A DNA stretch of 64,000 bases from Agelas oroides (taxonomy: Eukaryota > Porifera > Demospongiae > Agelasida > Agelasidae), in contig OX422184.1 of NCBI GenBank assembly GCA_949130485.1, positions 11,167,996 through 11,231,995 on the forward strand. The letters are read 5' to 3'. Positions 1 to 10,415 of the stretch are shown one piece after another (positions within the stretch are counted from its first letter, which is position 1; each line of letters begins with the position of its first letter). Under the pieces are notes generated by a model that did no database searches, was not told the DNA's origin, and worked only from the letters and a program-made list of their open reading frames with translations. The position numbers were made by a program, and so were the translations under genes.

Positions 1-59
1 AATGCGACTGATTTTGAAGTGACTGCCTGTGCAATTGTAGACTCAGTGAAGAAATGGCC

Positions 60-722
60 GGTGCAGAATTTGTGAAATTTCCCTCCACTACCTACAAAGC
101 ACACATCTGTCCACCTCTTCCAATCCACATCTCATCTTCAAACAATCCTGCAGGACCTGACCTCAATCAGAACCTCAACCTAACGTGGCCAGATGTCTTT
201 CCCATGAGTCCATGTACCTCTCTGGCCCCCTGCTCTTGCTTCCTCGATGAGTTCATCCAACTTCAAGCCTCGAGGCTTGTGTACGCCATGTCGCTCACAA
301 AAGCGTCTAGTGGTTCTTTCCGAAAACCACCTTGTGCCAGGAAAATGCTTTGTAATTCAGCACTAATCTGTTTGTGGCTCATTCCTTTGTACACCATCAC
401 TTGCACCTATTCTTGGTTTACAGCTTCTTCTTTAACTACTTTCCATGTCTACCTCTTCTAGTCAGTTTTCTCAGTTTTGTTCCCTATCTTCCTTCTCCGA
501 ACTGCTGCCAACCCTGACTCTTAGCATTCCTCCCTCCAACCTGACTCTTTCAATATCTGGTTTCATCAGTCTCTCTTAACCAAGCTTCCAGAATCTCCGT
601 CCATACATCTCCTCTCTTCTTCTTTTTCCAGCCCATCTCCCCACAAACTGCTTCTCCTGCCACTGTTCTAATAGCTCCCAGCAATTTTCTCCCACCCTAT
701 CCTGTACAGCCTGTAACTCCAT
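60..722 (-). pseudogene. Eroded integrase-type transposase, N-terminal part
   Basis: Read on the minus strand, this stretch gives a decayed ORF. About 720-550 encodes a charged, Arg/Glu-rich start beginning MELQAVQDR. About 400-250 holds a helix-turn-helix-like stretch (GMSHKQISAEL, then TTRRFCERHGV in a shifted frame, then KLDELIEEA). This order resembles the N-terminal DNA-binding part of integrase-core (DDE) transposases common in sponge, cnidarian and fish genomes. At least two frameshifts and several stops interrupt it, and no catalytic core can be seen before the window begins. The open plus-strand frame at 54-461 is judged a shadow. The family call is inference from pattern only. Confidence 0.35.
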
Positions 723-825
723 TACTAAGAAGTATTATCATGGCTCAATGTAGCAACACTGAGTTTAGGACAAGGAGCATAATGTTATTATTACAATTTG
801 TGAATGAAGTTGACATAGCTTACAC

Positions 826-1148
826 TAGTCTCGTCCCCAGACCCCACCCTCTCACGAGGAGAAACCGTCTGGTGAACCAAGTCGAATTTCTTGGGCTAGC
901 GCACGCTTTTGCGACAATGTAACCTAGCAACGATGAAAACATTTTGCGGCCAACCCGCTCAAAAAAGGTACGGATACTCGAATGGAGATGAATAAATTTT
1001 ACTGTTGTAAGTGAAGTGCTACGTAATAATTACCGATCTTGCAATCTCATTGGTCATTACCACGTTTGGATAATAAGCCCAAGAAATTCGACTTCGTTCA
1101 CCAGACCGTTTCTCACCGGGAGGCACGCGCAGGCGGGGCATGAGACTA
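826..1148. repeat. Hairpin MITE with ~75-bp inverted arms
   Basis: The left arm starting TAGTCTCGTCCCCAG (826-905) matches in reverse complement the right arm at about 1070-1148, ending GAGACTA. Shared internal blocks include GTCTGGTGAAC and TCGAATTTCTTGGG. Length is 323 bp with no coding capacity. The ends resemble but differ from the TAGCCTCGTTCCC family found elsewhere in the window. Confidence 0.8.
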
Positions 1149-1522
1149 AGGTTACACAAGCAAAAGGACGTTCTGCCTGCTGAGCACATTATAGAGCCTT
1201 GTATTTCAGTGTGAGTGATATCCCTCTGCAGCTCCAACACAGCTGCACAAAGTCCTGAAATGAAAGATAAAGCATTACAAGTGTCAAGCAAAGTATACCA
1301 AACAAATTCTGCTCTGAGCTATGCATGGATTGACTCACTGTGTAGACATTTAGGTGGCATCTATATACAAACTATTTTTCCAAATAATGTCATTGTGACT
1401 GTGATCCCCCTCCCCTATCCTCATAATGTCATGCCTTCCGTCAAATGCTGATCAGACTCTGCCCTCAAATAGCAGCTGCACAATTGGAAATAAAATGTCC
1501 TTGAATAGTAGCCATGGCCAGT
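1149..1522. other. Intergenic, nothing recognised
   Basis: Only short open frames occur here, with no splice-consistent or family-like coding. It is unique sequence between the hairpin MITE and the tandem duplication. Confidence 0.5.
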
Positions 1523-1820
1523 GTAGACAAAAAAAATTACACGAATTGTACTTCCAGTCCCCCAGAGTACCCCTGCTCCTGCTGCACCCAGTGTGTCTGG
1601 ACTACCCCGCTGTTGGTGTGTCGTCACGACTACTGTTGGAGGCAAGGCTATAATTTTGTTTCTGGAACAAGTAGACCAAAAAAAATTACATGAATTGTAC
1701 TTCCAGTCCCCCAGAGTACCCCCCCTGCCCCTGCTGTACCCAGTGCGTCTGGACTACCCCACTGTTGGTGTGTCGTCACGACTACTGTTGGAGGTAAGGC
1801 TATAATTTTGTTTGTCGAAC
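1523..1820. repeat. Two-copy tandem duplication, ~148-bp unit
   Basis: Copy one starts at 1523 and copy two at 1671. Both run from GTAGAC and a poly-A stretch through CTTCCAGTCCCCCAGAGTACC, GTCTGGACTACCCC and GTGTGTCGTCACGAC to TATAATTTTGTTT. Differences are scattered substitutions and a short C-tract change. Overlapping open frames on both strands are by-products of the repeat. Confidence 0.9.
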
Positions 1821-2010
1821 AAGTATACCATCACTTGCTCTGGGTGAAAAAGTACATTTACTTGTATTAACTGGCATATGTAAATGTGGTGTAAACACTG
1901 ACTGTCATATTTGTGAATACATTTGCATACTGGTAAACATGTGTTCAGGTTTGCCTTTGCATTTGATGCAGCTTTGCTTTCATTGCAAATGTGGATCATA
2001 TTTACTTCGG

Positions 2011-2182
2011 TGTTTACAAACGGATTTACAAGCAATGTAAGTGCATACTCACATTTGCATCATATTTGCATTAGATGCACATGGTGTGCAAACTTGCAAG
2101 TTTACACACCGTGTGCACCTACTGCATATATGATGCAAATGTGAGTATACATTTACTACTGCTTGTAAATCTATGTGTAAAT
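2011..2182. repeat. Near-perfect foldback palindrome, 172 bp
   Basis: The sequence is symmetric about 2096.5, where the centre reads CTTGCAAG. Outer blocks such as GTTTACAAACGGATTTACAAG match the reverse complement of the far side. Inner blocks ACTCACATTTGCATCATAT and GATGCAAATGTGAGT also pair. It lies just beyond the 3' end of the minus-strand transposase, where CACTA-type elements carry subterminal repeats. The surrounding 1860-2010 repeats the same words (CATTTGCAT, GTAAAC). Confidence 0.85.
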
Positions 2183-2300
2183 ATTGGAGTCCAGGGTTTG
2201 CAGGGGAAGCAAAGGTGTACCAAATTTAAAATAAATTTTTGTCCAGCTATACTCACAATTTTATATGCACACATGTATAATGCATGTTACAAACAATATT

Positions 2301-5300
2301 TCAAAGGAAAACTTTCTGTTGGAGGGGACATACAAAGAGAACCTCTTCATCATCAAGTTTGCTAATAGCTGCAACAAACTGGGAATGAATTCGCTGAACA
2401 GGTAAGAAAGAAGCTGGTCCGAAAGATTCAAAGATCTGAGCACACCAAACCTCTACTGGTTTCGGGATACTCTGACGTAGGGGATGTTTCTGGTACCACT
2501 GGACAAAAGCAAAGATGTGTGGCTTCATGATACCTCCTAATGAGACTGAATGTTTGAAGTAGTAGAGGACTTGTGCTGGGCGAAGATCAGTGGAGTCTAT
2601 GTCTACTTGACCATCTTGTCCACACCATGCTGCTAGTATGAATGAAGACTGCTTTGATCGACTTCCCAGAGATCCATAGGTGATGTTTCCAAACTTTATC
2701 TGAGAGTGTTTCTGTATAAGAGGTGAGGTGTTTTCTCCCTGTCATTGTCCACTGTACATTGCTTTGTAAGACTTGGCTAGATAAGACACATGATCATCAT
2801 CAAGGAACTCCAGTGACTTCTTACCACCAGTGATGTAGAGCTCAACAGCTGCCCAGACAGAACTACAGACATTAGCAGCTGGACTTACAGCTGAGTTGAT
2901 AACTGGAAGGTAAGCCATACTGTGTTGCACAGGGACATCCCTAAGAGTACCAGTTGAGGTGTCATGTAGGAAGTCATTGGCAATTTGGTATGCACTAGAG
3001 TATTCTTCAGGAATTGGTAGGTCTCCTATCTGTATCTCGTGCAAGAAATGTCGCATGAACTGTACCTCCACTAAACGAATGTTTGTTCTATAGCCACCAA
3101 GAATCCCATTATACTGCTCAAAAGAAAAACACCAAAAACCATAGACTGGACCAAAGTCTTTGATGCAATCAAAGAGGTGAGTATGTAGATGCATGTTTGG
3201 AGTTACCTTCTCACTGCCATACAGATGTTCAAATCTGGAACAAAACTCTACTAGCAACTTGTGGCCTTTCTTGGCCTCATCACCGGTGAGGATTGGAGTT
3301 ACCAGAAGCTGGCAAGCTTGAACAAAGAGGGACCAGCACTCTAAATCTGGTTCAAGTACATTATGCAAAGCAAATAATGAAAGCACCATGGTCCATATTT
3401 TCCATTGATCAGCAGTGAACGAACTGAAAGATGATGCTATTTTGTATGGAATTTGGCCCAAGGAGGATGGTACAATGCATTTGTCAACTTTCTCCTGTAA
3501 AGCACCATAGAGGTTCTTAGGAATGATGGGGTTCTCTTCACTTAGCCAAACTTTCTTCATTACATGCTTAGCCGTACCTAGGAATAAGTTGTGCATGGGG
3601 TCAATTAAGTGGAAGCTCACACAGTCAAAGTACTCAAGGTGCATAAGGGCACTAAATTGGGATCCATACTTCACCTCCACCTTGTCTCTTGCTGAACGGC
3701 TCACCTGCCTCATACCTTCGTAAGCTTGTTCACGGTGCTCTTCTTCGTTTCGTAGTGGCCAAAACACATCAAACCCCCCCAAAGGAAATACGACCAGTTA
3801 TAGGGTGTTCATTGAATTCCTTGGTGCACTTTGAGCAACGTAATTGAGCCATATGCCCATAAAAGCCACAGACCTTTCTAGTAGCTGGAATGTCACATGA
3901 AGAGCACAGTAACGCAGCCCTCAGCAGTGTCAGAGAAGGTACATCTGGAGAATTTACTTGCAGTCCCTCTTGCCACAGAGTGTTCAACTCTTCAACCAGG
4001 GGATCAAGATAAGAATTAATATGAACAGGAGGGTCAGTTGGACCAGGTATAAGGCCCACCAAGATAACATTTTCTCGCTTAAACCTTTGCTCCCGAGGAA
4101 GATTCATTACAATCAGATATATGGCACCTACACTATATGGCGTGTGCTTGTAAGGTGTAAACCAATCAATATTAAGCATGAAAGCCAGATTATAGGGAGC
4201 AGCCAAGAAGGGAGTACCACCAACATATTGAAATTTTTGCCATACCTGTCCATCGTAGATGTCACACATTGTATCTGGAGGGGGATTTCTAAGACGCCCA
4301 AGTTCACACGATGTCAAGAATCCTACACGACTAACCAGAGTACGAAGAGAGTCTTTCAGGGACTTGTAGCAATAAACTTTACAAGGGTAATACTTCCTAC
4401 AATTATTTGTTAAGGTCACTTCTGCCAATAGCTTTGCTCCACATGGCAACCGACGTGAACGGTGAGGATGGTGCGGATACTCACATGCTGAGTAGAGTCG
4501 AGGGATTTTACATGCACTATCACTGAAACACTCTTGAAATCTGTAAATTGCGTGGCATTTTGGACATACTACAAATCTGATGAAGTCATCTTCGTTCAGC
4601 TTCAGAACATTTTTCATAGTGTGGAAAGACTTTGGGAATAATTCAGATATCTTTGCTATGGTGGAAGAGAAAGTTGCCAGGATTGTGAAAAGAACGCCAA
4701 TGATTCGAAGTAAAGCAACCACAGCACTGGATGTTATATTGTGTCGTGATGACCATTTTGCGATTAGCACCAGTAAGAAACTGACTAGCTTGGATGCCTT
4801 GTTAGTAACTGGCTCGTCATCAAGATCACCAGCTGGGAGGTGATGACTTTGGGAAGTCCTCACATTAGTGTCTACAGTGTCATGGTCAATACTGAAGGGT
4901 ATGGATGAATCTCCACAGATATCCTTATCAATCTCTGTGGGCTCAATATCATCCCATAGCTCACCATCGTCAATAATCTCATCATCATGAAAGCAGTTCT
5001 CATGGGGTGTTTGTAATTGGTGAAAGAATGCCAAGTCATCTTCAGTTAAGTCGAAGTAGTGTTCTTCCATCTCTAGCCCAGAGAATAATGAAGTGTCATC
5101 TGTGCGAAATATAGTCAGGTATAATAAGTGAAAGTCTTTTATATGATTCCACTGTGATGTACTTAGTCTTGTGTAGGGATGTAGTGATTATGTCTACATA
5201 ATTTCAGGCAAAAGAGGGTGTTACTCCATCAAGCATAAAGCAGGGAAAATCATGACCATTCTAGGAACAATGCTAATTGGCATAGCAAATGGACAAAAGT

Positions 5301-6089
5301 TGCACAGTAGGACACTGAGCATGACTTGTATTAATGCCATTGTAAGCCAGTCCACGAGAGAGAGTAGAGTAATACAGACAGTGCCTGGATGTGCTACAGA
5401 CACCACCCCCCGTGGACAAAACTAGAAAATGCCGAGTCTATGTGGCAACTGTCAATCTTCTACTACCAATGCGAAAGGCATTACAAGGGAGTAATGGGCC
5501 CATGCTCAAAGCATAATCTAGTGTGTTGTTGAGAAGTGTGGAGTGGTGGCAAATTATGGAGCATAACTGCTGCATGCTATAGTCTTGTCACCATACTATA
5601 CTCACTTGTTCTCAGCAGTCTTGTTTGATTGCTCTAAAGAATAATCCTGATTTTATTAAAAGCTAGCTACCTGTCCTGTAAGCTACCACCAGAAATTAAA
5701 CTCACCACATTGTAAAAGTATAGCTAATTTCACAATGTGTTAAGTCATGAATTTTGCTTTCTGTCAACTTGACTAGGTGCATGGGTGTGATGAAATGGTA
5801 CTCACACAACCAGACTGAGTGCTGAACACAAGACTATGACAAGCATGCTGTAAAGATGGCCTAGCTAACCTTGCATGTTCAAATCCTCGTCACTGCTAAT
5901 GGCTCGTGGAGACACTGATTCAAATTCAAGGTCACTGGCATTGTCCATTTCATCTGATGATGAAGCAATGGTGGAGTCTTTGGTCCATGTACATTCTGTC
6001 TCATTGTAGAAACGTTGTTTATGCCTCAGAAAGGTGGATAGAGAGACTGTTTCTTCACAATGTGGGCAAAACCGACGGGTCTCTGGCAT
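2301..6089 (-). pseudogene. CACTA-like (Tnp2-related) DDE transposase, two exons, broken
   Basis: Exon 1 is 6089-5870 and exon 2 runs 5099-2301. The 770-bp intron starts GTTAGC and ends GCACAG, and the frame is kept across it (GAT codon split after G). Exon 1 encodes a zinc-finger-like start (FCPHCEETVSLSTFLRHK) and an acidic stretch. Exon 2 carries a Cys-rich segment (VVCPKCHAIYRFQEC), a LNIDWFTPYKHTPYSVGAIY block, GLIPGPTDPP, and then YFDCVSFHLIDPMHNLFLG and YNGILGGYRTN, typical of Tnp2-type transposases. The C-terminal block FVQWYQKHP ... LFVCPL ends at 2301. Two lesions break it: one extra G in the run at 3774-3780, and an in-frame TGA at 2742-2744, after which the frame stays open for another 147 codons. 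Superfamily assignment is from remembered motifs. Confidence 0.8.
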
Positions 6090-6390
6090 GATGACTCCGG
6101 GAGATGTGTAACAGTGAGTTGGCTATAGTGAAAGACGAGAACCATCACCTCGTAGCCATGCAGCAAGTAATTTACGTGTACTTACCTCGCAGTCTATACC
6201 TAGCTTCTCTGTGTACGGAAAGGCGTCCAGATTGGCCTCGTTCCCAGCAGCTCATGGAAACCTGGGAACGAGGCTACACGCGCAACTGCGCAAGCAGCTG
6301 CGTTTCACTATATACTAGGGAAACAGCTGCTCTCCACACAGTTAGCAATCAGCTGTACGCCATTGCATTCAATTCCGGATCGAGCAAAAG
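6090..6390. promoter_or_regulatory. Divergent intergenic region shared by the two transposon genes
   Basis: About 300 bp separate the minus-strand transposase ATG (6089) from the plus-strand accessory gene ATG (6391). Both genes must be read outward from here, so a bidirectional promoter is inferred. No clear TATA box is assigned. A short TAGCC-type palindrome sits in the middle. Confidence 0.4.
6233..6276. repeat. Short TAGCC-type palindrome
   Basis: TGGCCTCGTTCCCAG at 6233 pairs with CTGGGAACGAGGCTA ending at 6276. The arms are about 15 bp with a 14-bp loop. It belongs to the same end family as the larger elements at 10613, 31369 and 61283, but no target duplication is visible. Confidence 0.75.
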
Positions 6391-7620
6391 ATGTTTCGTA
6401 CTCCCACTACTAGTACTGCAAGAAACGGAAATGGTGGGTCTCGTCGATCACTGTGGACTCCCACGATGACGAATCGCGCTCCTTCTCCCAGTCGGCCCAG
6501 CTCCGCGAATCAGCAGCGTGGCCGCTCTTCCAATGAAACACAGCCTTCTCCTACGGATACCACCTCATCAATGGACGGCACTGGTAACGGGGAGGTTCTT
6601 TCCATTTTGAGGAGCCTCCAACAACAAGTGTCTGTGCTTCAGGCGCAACAAGGACTACGCAGTAATTCTGAGAGCAGCAACACCACACCACAGCGTGAGA
6701 CTAGAGACAAGGAAGGAAACCCCTCGCAAGAGGCTGCCGAAGGAACTAGTGGTAAGAACTCTCTACTCATATATTATGCTTGGGCTGACCTATTTATGAT
6801 CTCATTTACAGACCGTGGTTCATGATGCTGTAAAACATTTGAAACAACGTTTGAGTGACCCACTTGAGTGGAATATCGCCATGAGGTATATGTTCTTATT
6901 GATATCTGTGATATGCATGCATTTAATCTAACCTTTACTCTCCAGTTTTGCTGAAAATGAGAATGAGAAAGTCACCAGTGAGGTTGTGACAGCTGTCTCA
7001 AATGAGAACTATTCCCGTCATGGTCCGAAGTAAGTCTATTTTGTGTTGACCAGATCTGTAGTTTATAATTGTGTGGGTTCCTTGCAGAAGCTGCTAGAAC
7101 ATACTTCCTGACACTCAAAAGACGTTCCAAGCAAATAAGTGCCGGAAAGCTTCAAGCCTCACAGAAGAAACAGAGAAAAATCCAGAGGAAGCACAACGTA
7201 AGTATATGATTGTGCTATGATGTCATTGAACAGCAGTTACAACATCTCTTTTTGTTATAGAAACTTCACATGCGTCGAAGTGCATGTGCTGCTTCAACCT
7301 CCTTAACACCAGAAGAGAAGTCCCAGTTGAGTAAGATTCTAATCATGGAGTTTATGTCATCTGAAGAGAGTGGCTCTGAGTCAGGATCAGGAAGTGAAAT
7401 GGGAACACGCAGGAAAGTATTCATTCAGCATCCACTGAGTTGGAGGAGTAATGAAGCCAATCGCATGATCGAGAGCCTTGATCGCAAAACGTTACGGCGT
7501 CGGTCAGAGCGTGCTAAAGAGATGTGTCGCTGCCGTCGTACTGGAGAAGCTTCGGTTCATACTACTCCTCCTGCATCTGCACCAGCCTGGGCAGTTGCTG
7601 ATGAACATGATGACTCTTAG
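6391..7620 (+). pseudogene. Accessory gene of the CACTA-like transposon, five exons
   Basis: Exons are 6391-6751, 6812-6885, 6946-7029, 7088-7200 and 7261-7620, each with GT..AG borders. The product has a Ser/Pro/Gln-rich N-terminus with a short Gln-rich coiled-coil-like stretch (SILRSLQQQVSVLQAQQ), and a basic middle (LKRRSKQ, SQKKQRKIQRKH). An acidic Ser/Glu/Gly run follows, and the tail HPLSWRSNEANRMIESLD ... PAWAV matches a protein type often encoded opposite Tnp2-like transposases in cnidarian and sponge genomes. Two of the four junctions (exon 1-2 and 3-4) are out of frame by one base, so the copy is probably dead. Its molecular role is unknown; DNA binding is a guess from the basic region. 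Confidence 0.6.
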
Positions 7621-7812
7621 TTTAGTTGTTATGAGGGCGTTCTTACGAACTGGTTGGTTTATGTACTTATGCTCTCATTAATCGCTGACTGCTTGAATGG
7701 CTTGCTCATTGTACTATTGGATTGATATGCATGGTGTGTTGTAATTATCTACAAATGGAAGAAATCTTTGCGGATCACATTTACTACACTGCCCATTGAA
7801 AGTACAAATACA

Positions 7813-7956
7813 AGGATGGATAAAACTAGTGTTACAGCTGACATAGCACTACCAAGCAAATGCATGAATAAAACCGGTGTTATAACTGACATAGCACTAC
7901 CAAGCAAATGCATGAATAAAACCGGTGTTATAACTGACATTGCACTACCAAGCAAA
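7813..7956. repeat. 48-bp tandem repeat, three copies
   Basis: Units begin near 7813, at 7861 and at 7909. Each contains AAAACCGGTGTTATAACTGA (the first copy is diverged) and CACTACCAAGCAAA. The period is divisible by three, so both strands stay open, but no start, splice site or family supports translation. Its position after the accessory gene suggests a subterminal repeat of the transposon. Confidence 0.85.
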
Positions 7957-8520
7957 TATGTAGCAAATGTAGCCACATGTTTACACCTACTTTACAGTGT
8001 GGCAAAGCAATGTTTCATTCCGGCTTTACCACCTTTACACTGTGCATTGCATATGATCTAAATATTGGATTTGTTCATGTGTAAAGCTGAGTAAATATAA
8101 GCAAACCTGATATGTACAGCACATTTTCTAGCCTTTTGCATACACAGTAAAACCACCTTTCCTTCCAGTGTTGAAGTTACCATTACCGAATCGCCACCAC
8201 AAAGATACAAACGCAATGATTACGGAACCAAATGTCCATGTGGGATTTCCATATATGTATGGCATGTTCAGCCCCACACCGTTGAGAGTGGAAAAGTGGT
8301 GGTGGGTGAATCCACACTGCCAGTAAAAAGGACTACAGTCAATTTCTGCTTAGAAAATTTGATGAATAATTCTCTTTGAAGTGATGAGGTCACTAAATCT
8401 AGTAGAGCCCTGTAGCACACCAGGTCTCTAATTTCTCATTTAGATACCTGTGAAGTTATTGAATGCCTGTTACCTTAGAAACATGATGAAACTTGATACT
8501 TAAGAACCAAAGATGACCAA
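7957..8520. other. Right flank of the CACTA-like element, boundary unresolved
   Basis: Words shared with 1860-2180 (GTAAAC, ACATGT, TTTGCAT) continue to about 8060. No terminal inverted repeat or target duplication could be fixed on either side. From 8100 to 8520 nothing is recognised. Confidence 0.4.
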
Positions 8521-8530
8521 ACCACACATA

Positions 8531-8911
8531 CATACATGAACCAAAGCAGTAGCTGCGAAGCTTTCACCAACGTTCATCGGAGGAGCCTGTTGCACAGGCT
8601 CCTCCGATGAATGCTCTAACTGCTGGGAAGCAAATTGTCGATCGTGCCAGAGACCGTAGCATCTGTGCGGCTTGTTGCGCCACACATGCATACATGAACC
8701 AAAGCAGTAGCTGGCGTTGGCGAAGCGTTCGAGGGTCCTTTTGCCGAGATCTTCGATCCTTCCGAGGAAATGGAGAAACTACTAGTGCAAGTGTCGCACC
8801 TCGACTGGAGCCAGGTGCGACAAGCCGCATGGATGCCACGGTCTCTGGCACGGTCGACGATTTGCTTCCCAGCAGTTGGAGCGTTCATCGGAGGAACCTG
8901 TGCAACAGGCT
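8531..8911. repeat. Nested palindromes and direct repeats
   Basis: A 39-bp near-perfect palindrome lies at 8573-8611 (arms TTCATCGGAGGAGCCTG). A longer inverted pair joins 8608-8680 to 8817-8887 through blocks CTGCTGGGAAGCAAAT and TGCCAGAGACCGT. A 24-bp direct repeat starts CATACATGAACCAAAGCAG near 8531 and again near 8690. Part of the palindrome (CGTTCATCGGAGGA) recurs at 8883. Confidence 0.85.
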
Positions 8912-9090
8912 ACTACACAGGAAACATTGGTGGAAGCTTTGCAAGTTTGAACCCGATCGGGCAGAGCCACCCTGGTGGTGATTCCCTCAACGTGGCCCAG
9001 GGCCTTGGCGAAATGACAGCGTCACTGGCTGCTGCAGCGTCCCATCACGGTAGTTTCGTTCACTCAGACACCCCTAGCAACATTTTCTAA
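8770..9090 (+). CDS. Hypothetical 106-aa ORF across the nested repeats
   Basis: The frame opens with an ATG at 8770 and ends at 9090. It encodes MEKLLVQVSHLDWSQ, a small hydrophobic Gly-rich segment (FPAVGAFIGGTCATGYYTG, residues about 35-53) and an Ala/His-rich tail. Its first half lies in the inverted-repeat arm, so the opposite strand and other frames are also open. I do not recognise a family. It may be a chance product of repeat structure or a remnant exon. Confidence 0.2.
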   Translation: MEKLLVQVSHLDWSQVRQAAWMPRSLARSTICFPAVGAFIGGTCATGYYTGNIGGSFASLNPIGQSHPGGDSLNVAQGLGEMTASLAAAASHHGSFVHSDTPSNIF

Positions 9091-9095
9091 GCCGG

Positions 9096-9254
9096 TTAGT
9101 GACCAACGCAAGTCTCTCCTCGGTTTTGAAACCGTCGCGGTCGGGGCGAGAATGACGCAATAGTGACCTCAGCTCTGCCTCGATCACTATTGCGTCATTC
9201 ACCCCTCCCGCTCGGGTTTCTAAAACCTCGGAGAGACTTGCATTGGGTCACTAA
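9096..9254. repeat. 159-bp hairpin MITE
   Basis: The ends read TTAGTGACCAACGCAAGTC and, in reverse complement, TTAGTGACCCAATGCAAGTC. Arms of about 70 bp include AATGACGCAATAGTGA and its complement, so the whole element folds into one stem. No clear target duplication is visible. Confidence 0.85.
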
Positions 9255-9291
9255 CCTAGACATAACCTTGCCAGCTAAGCGCTGCAACCCC

Positions 9292-9365
9292 AACCTTCTA
9301 TGGCCTCCTAATTGGATTAATTTGTGCAAGTGTAGTAACCTTCTATGGCCTCCTAATTGGATTAA
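9292..9365. repeat. 29-bp direct repeat pair
   Basis: AACCTTCTATGGCCTCCTAA plus ATTGGATTAA-type ends occur at 9292-9320 and again at 9337-9365, identical over 29 bp with a 16-bp spacer. Confidence 0.9.
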
Positions 9366-9382
9366 CCAAGCACACTATCCAT

Positions 9383-10415
9383 ACACATGGCACCAATGAC
9401 GTTTTCCTTTCCCTTGTAGTGAGTAACCACATAACGACGTAGAGCATGCAGCATGCTTATTACAGCCAGTTTCATCAACAAAAACTAACATTTCGGGATT
9501 GTACTTCTGTGTATGTTTCCCTGAGTTGCTCACTTCGCTACTGTGCTCTCAATGTTTAGTTTTTTTTTGTCAGAAAAACATTGCTGCTGAAGGAACCTAC
9601 GGATGCTTGAAGTACTGATAGTGTTCCCACTTGTATGGAATACATGGTACTGCAATTCATGTAAGTACACTGAAGGGTCATCTAAAACCATTTCAACGAT
9701 AGCCAATTCATCGTGAATGCACTGCAAAAAAATATTGGTTGTTTCAACCACAGAGTGGTTACCCTGGTTGCAGTGAAGCTGAGATGACAGTGGTCATGAG
9801 AAGCTTATTTTGGTACTAGAGGATAATTGCATAAGCAACCTGAGCCCAAATCATACCTTACAACTTACAGAACATCTGCGAGGGAGTCACTACAACCACA
9901 CTTAAAAGATGATGCTTTTGACAAAAGCTGCATGGTGACTCTTTCACAGATGTTCAGTGGTTACTATATCTGCAAGATCATGTATGTTGTTGCATACAAG
10001 GAGGTGTAACCACAGATGTTCAGTGGTTACTAACTGCAAGATGCTGGTTGTAAGATAGTCTGGGAAGCTTCCTCTCCAGTTGTCTTATGTAATCAGCAAA
10101 ATATATAGTACATAACCACTGTCTCTTTGGCTTGTCTGCAACCAGGTTAACCACTCTGTGGTTAAAACAACCAATTTGTTTTTGCAGTGTGCTCAACTTC
10201 TTGGTAGTGTTTACATGGAACCCTTGAATACTGCATACAGTTCCTGTTTCATCAGTTTCACAGTTCTCTACACAGTAGAGGGGTCCACATTCAAATAACT
10301 TGCTATCTGGTTGTAGGATAGCCCAAGAAGGAATCTTTGGTATACCATTCTCCACCTAAGGTCGCTGGAATATGCCCTTGAATGCTCACTTTCAATTGAA
10401 TGGTGTAGCCATAGC
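9383..10415 (-). pseudogene. Tc1/mariner (IS630-type) transposase, split by a MITE
   Basis: On the minus strand the N-terminal half (about 10415-10190) reads HSRAYSSDLRWRMVYQRF, then a helix-turn-helix (SYNQIASYLNVDPSTV) followed by a stop, then ETGTVCSIQGF in a shifted frame. The second half (9719-9383) reads HDELAIVEMVLDDPSVYLHE, then SIRRFLQQQCF, then the catalytic-type motif MLVFVDETGCNK and GYSLQGK. This order is that of IS630-type Tc1/mariner transposases, with the first catalytic Asp in FVDETG. The rest of the DDE core is missing past 9383. A 470-bp MITE interrupts it at 9720-10189. With that removed, the flanking codons rejoin in one frame. Confidence 0.75.
9720..10189. mobile_element. 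MITE inserted in the transposase, ~50-bp TIRs
   Basis: The ends are CACTGCAAAAA...ATTGGTTGTTT and its reverse complement, continuing through AACCACAGAGTGGTTA and CCTGGTTGCAG with few mismatches. The element is 470 bp. Internally, CAGATGTTCAGTGGTTACTA is repeated near 9947 and 10014. The small ORF at 9827-10009 has no family support. The target duplication is very short, probably CA. Confidence 0.8.

Noticed and set aside
54-461. Plus-strand 135-aa protein
   Set aside because: The minus strand has helix-turn-helix-like text, and the plus frame is its shadow.
3774-3780. Programmed ribosomal frameshift
   Set aside because: There is no known slippery heptamer with a downstream structure, and a homopolymer indel plus a separate nonsense codon fits decay better.
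7768-8061. Repeat protein encoded by the 48-bp array
   Set aside because: It is open only because the unit is a multiple of three, with no start context or neighbours.
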